The notes beneath the pieces were generated by a model that did no database searches, was not told the origin of the DNA, and saw only the letters and a list, made by a program, of their open reading frames with translations. Both the position numbers and the translations under genes were made by a program. 64,000 nucleotides of DNA from Datura wrightii (lineage: Eukaryota; Streptophyta; Magnoliopsida; Solanales; Solanaceae). Location of the stretch: positions 181,415,501 through 181,479,500 of the forward strand of contig JASDFA010000010.1 of NCBI GenBank assembly GCA_035772735.1, given 5' to 3'. Every line of letters starts with the position of its first letter. Position 1 is the stretch's first letter. Positions 60,621 through 64,000 of this stretch are shown here, in pieces.

Positions 60621-63027
60621 TCAGAAATCAACAACATTTGATGGAAGTTCATCAATCGCCACATTGTAGAACCTCTTAATTTCACACAATATTCTTTCGT
60701 CTTCAGTTGTTACGAAGTTGATTGCTTGCTTTTTACTTTCAAACTGTTCACTACTTCTTCCAATACGTCGGAGATAATTCTTTAATTGAGTTGGAAGATC
60801 ATAATTCACCACGATAATTTTCTGTTGCGCCTCAAAAACACGACCTGAAAAATCAGTTGTGATAAGGAGACGAGAGGAGCCAGAGCAAAAATCGCGCATG
60901 ATTGTATCTCGAGTTTTCTCGTCCATCTTCCCATGAGTAGCTGAGACTGTATGACCATGATTTCGCATTTTATCTGCTAGCAAATTGACCTTCATGTGAT
61001 CGTTCACAAAAATAACAACACTGTGGGTGATGAGTAGTCTCTCATAGAGATGAAACAGAGCACCAAGCTTTCGTTCTTCCTTTACAACATTAACATAAAA
61101 TTGTTTGATACCTTCAAGAGTTAGTTCATTAAATTCATGAAAGATTCTCACTGGCTTATTCATGAACTTCTTCGTGATTTCAAGTGGATCTTTCGGCATA
61201 GTTGCATACAGCGCTACTATTTTAACTTTGTCAGGCAAGAGATGGAAAATGTCACACGTCTGCCAATAAAGATACACAGAATTAAGAAATAGTCAATTAG
61301 ATGAAATGTAGGGGGGAAATTGACTCTGTATATACAAGGGGAGAAAATACAGTAAACTTGTTTGTGCTTAGCTTTAGAAACTAACTAAGTAGGAAGGATG
61401 GACAAATATTGTGCGCGACACCAACATTGTGCATACTATTGAAACATATATGTCTAATCTCAAGAGCGATAAATGGGACGAAGAAAAGCACATGTCGATA
61501 TTTCAGGAGATTTAATAAAAGATATACTCTAAAATTGAGAATTTTCCACTAACCTCAGACCTAATTATGTTCAGAAAGCATATATCATCGAAAACTTAGT
61601 GTAAAATATAAATGCAGAAATGAATTACCTGGTCAATTAATCCCCCTGAAAGCATTTCTTCAGCTTCATCTAGCACAAACATTCTAATATGATCAGGACA
61701 GATATATTGATTTTGACGCTGCAGCATGTCTAACACACGCCAAGGTGTACCAACAACGAGATGAACACCAACTGATAAAACATGTTTCTCCTCCTCAATG
61801 CTCGTACCATCTACACAAACATGGATCTTTACTCCAAGGTGGTTACCAAGTGCTAGCATGACTTTCTCAATCTGCAGTGCACGTTCACGAGTAGGTGCCA
61901 AAAACAAGGCTTGGCAATGAACTAAGCCATAGTCGAACTGCTGTAAAATTTCAGTACAAAATGCAACTATCTTATTTGAGGCAGATTGAATGTCCCGAAT
62001 TACATCAAGTACCCTGCAGAATGGATCTATACCGCTTTGCTGGATCGCGGACAATTTCTCAAGACCTTCAAAAGAAGCATCAAAATTTTAGTACCATTTT
62101 TAGGGGAAGAACTTAAGAATTTTAGTACCATTTTTAGGGGAAGAACTTAAGAATTTTAGTACCATTTTGAGGAAATGAAAATTATAAAAATAGATTTTAG
62201 AAAAAAGTATTTCCATTTAAATCTTTTGAAGACATACCTGTTTTATTTGTCTCCATCTGATCCATGAGTTCAACTTTAGCCTTGTTTTCATACTCAGCAA
62301 CAGACCTAGAAGTCATAAGACAAGCTTGATATTACCTTCTAAAAGCCACCATACCGTAGGTTTGAGAAGTAAAAACATTCCATATTAATCATATTTCTAG
62401 AAGCATCAGGTCACAAAATAACAGAATTTACCTAGCACACAAAAGCTTGTGACGCAGTCCATCAATCTCAGCCCTTAAAGAAGGAATCTGATTGTTTTCA
62501 ACTTGCACCCTGGCGAGGTTCTCTGTGAGTGTCTCTACCTGGCTAGATAGATCATCCTTGATAGTTGAAAGCCTTATAACTTCTGAATGAAGGTGTTTAA
62601 TCTCATTTTTTAGAGGTTCGATTGCCGGTATTTCCTCTATCAGTTTTAGACCCCTTTCCATAAGTTTATGAGAGTGGATTTCATGTTGAACATGAATATC
62701 AGCTATAATAAGATTCAGGCGATGAATTTTTTCTCCAGCAACACCTAATTCGTGTTGCGAAATAATTTGTTCTTCGACCAATCTCTTATTTTCATCTAAA
62801 AGTCTACGCATTTCAGCATTATACATTTCCCGTTCTTTTTCCAACAAAACAGGATGAAACATGGGTGGATGAGGCATGGGTGGAGGCATAGGACTTGGGG
62901 TAATATATTCTGCGGTGGGGTAGCCCGGAGGCATGAGCGGAGGCACGGGACACAGGGCAATATGTTCGCTAAGGTAACCCGGAGGGTTATTAAATGCATT
63001 CCATGGAATTTGATTACTTCCTTCCAT
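60621..63027 (-). CDS. Chimeric FLX-like coiled coil fused to an eIF4A-like pseudo-helicase
   Basis: Exons 62432-63027, 62238-62305, 61629-62065 and 60621-61259 join with GT-AG introns in one frame to 579 residues. Residues 1-221 resemble the FLX-like protein next door: start MEGSNQIPWNAFN, a Pro/Met-rich stretch, then a coiled coil, ending in a shortened second exon (YENKAKVELMDQ then METNKTG). Residues 222-579 match eIF4A from its Q motif to its C-terminus (KRFYNVAIDELPSN). Key motifs are changed: motif I is IQSASNKI (residues 247-254), PTRER 279-283, TPWR 328-331, DEAE 354-357, YAT 385-387, GRVFE 506-510, and RRIGRSSE 531-538. ATP hydrolysis is therefore unlikely. The ORF is open despite this. 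Whether it is transcribed is unknown; a leader intron like that of the FLX-like gene is likely (AG at about 63041). An alternative view is a pseudogene that has not yet gained a stop. Confidence 0.8.
62090..62172. repeat. 36-bp tandem repeat in the fusion intron
   Basis: The unit 'ttttagtaccatttttaggggaagaacttaagaa' occurs twice and a third partial unit follows. The matching intron in copy A (near 52455-52505) has fewer units. It lies between the FLX-derived and eIF4A-derived exons. Confidence 0.75.
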
Positions 63028-64000
63028 CTCACAGGTGCTGTTAAAGAATAATCGCAAAGAATTAGACTAAACAATCAGGAAAAAAACATAGCTTAAGAGA
63101 AAATGAATAATACATATTAATATGTAAGTTATACTCTATTGATGACAATGTCGCAAATAGTAATTCATCTAAGTCTTCTTTAATGTCCAATGAAAGCCTT
63201 TAGAACCTTTTGAGTGGTAATACGTTCTCAAAATTATGAAATAAGATTTCTAAATACTGGACTAATACATAAGTTTAGTATATAATATCACATCCCTACT
63301 GAACGAATAAGATCTTACAAGTTATATTAGTATTGCAAAAGCACAATTTCTCATCACTGAGTTGAAACATAAATATTTTATTTAAATTGACAGTCTCTAA
63401 TAGTAAAAAAAAAATAGTACTATAGAGTAGTCGTTGTCTTCTTCATTGTAAGCTAATTTTAACATACATACTTCGCTTTCTTAAACGGATGAAAGATATA
63501 AGATATCCTAATTTTTAAAAGCTAAAATTCATGTATTTTTTTTAAAATTCACTTTTTTAGATTTTTTATATGCAATAAAGTTACCTTTTTAAGAATTAAT
63601 TTATTCAAATATTTCTTGCATGAACAAATAAAAATAATTAATTTAGAAAATTTGAGTTTAAAATAGTATATAAAATCATCATACACGTGAAATAAGAGAA
63701 CAAATTTACCGGAAATAGAAAAAATCAAAACCAACGGGGTGGGTACATGTATTAATTAATAAAAGATTAAAACTTAACTTAATTTGCAGACCTATTTGAT
63801 CAGCCCAAACTAAAATTAAAAAAAAAAAACCTTTTATTTATGATAATCACAAAACATAATATATTAATTATATGAAGTTAAAAATCATTTTTCGACTCTT
63901 TTTAATATAAAATTTTATATTTTTCATGTACACCAACAACAAAACTCTTTTTATAACCCCTAGAGAAGTACTACTATATATGTTACAATTAATATTTAAA
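63028..64000. other. Upstream region of the chimeric gene
   Basis: The first 0.4 kb is homologous to 53340-53720 and, more weakly, to DNA just upstream of the intact FLX-like start. An acceptor-like TTCTTTAACAG precedes the start codon, so this is probably leader intron. No promoter could be identified inside the window. Confidence 0.45.

Overview
The window is nuclear DNA of a flowering plant. Genes have GT-AG introns, the intergenic DNA is very AT-rich, and the proteins are plant-specific (FLX-like, atypical thioredoxin, PRA1-F, PLD alpha-4 type). The repeats (RTE and L1 LINEs, tRNA-derived SINEs, Stowaway-like MITEs, a TRIM) look like those of Solanaceae. I infer a Solanum-like genome; the species cannot be fixed from the sequence alone.

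Genes, left to right. (1) The 3' 675 codons of a USP-domain receptor-like cytoplasmic kinase, + strand, 1-3324. (2) A two-RRM RNA-binding protein, - strand, 4293-7951, ten coding exons. (3) An intronless PRA1 family F protein, - strand, 9209-9763. (4) An 8.4-kb AT-rich stretch without a convincing gene. (5) A phospholipase D of the alpha-4/epsilon type, + strand, 18197-21680. (6) A chloroplast-type ACHT/thioredoxin-like 2 protein, - strand, 22194-25422. (7) A mobile-element zone, 25.7-34 kb, holding an RTE LINE interrupted by a complete 881-bp TRIM, a second RTE fragment, MITEs and fold-backs. (8) An intact FLX-like coiled-coil gene, - strand, 36017-42411. Its 5.3-kb second intron carries a fold-back, a dead L1 LINE and a plastid-DNA insertion. 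Its 5' leader probably contains another intron of about 6 kb reaching a non-coding exon near 48.4 kb. (9) An eS24 processed pseudogene at 46.05-46.4 kb. (10) Two tandem relatives of the FLX-like gene whose 3' half is a helicase related to eIF4A. The copy at 51003-53339 is broken. The copy at 60621-63027 is open across four exons and encodes 579 residues. Between them lies a 2,059-bp solo LTR with a perfect 5-bp target duplication.

The most notable object is the FLX-like/eIF4A chimera at 60621-63027. An intron-phase-1 junction joins a coiled coil to a near-complete eIF4A-type helicase core in which nearly every ATP or RNA motif is altered, yet the reading frame and all splice sites are intact. 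It looks like exon shuffling followed by tandem duplication, giving either a candidate pseudo-helicase gene or a recently silenced one.

The kinase, RRM, PRA1-F, PLD and FLX-like genes belong to families I recall as neighbours in two Arabidopsis blocks (At1g55170-55200 and At3g13690-13720). The window therefore seems to preserve an ancient gene order expanded by repeats. Exon coordinates were worked out by hand from frame, splice consensus and family similarity; no alignment or database search was run.
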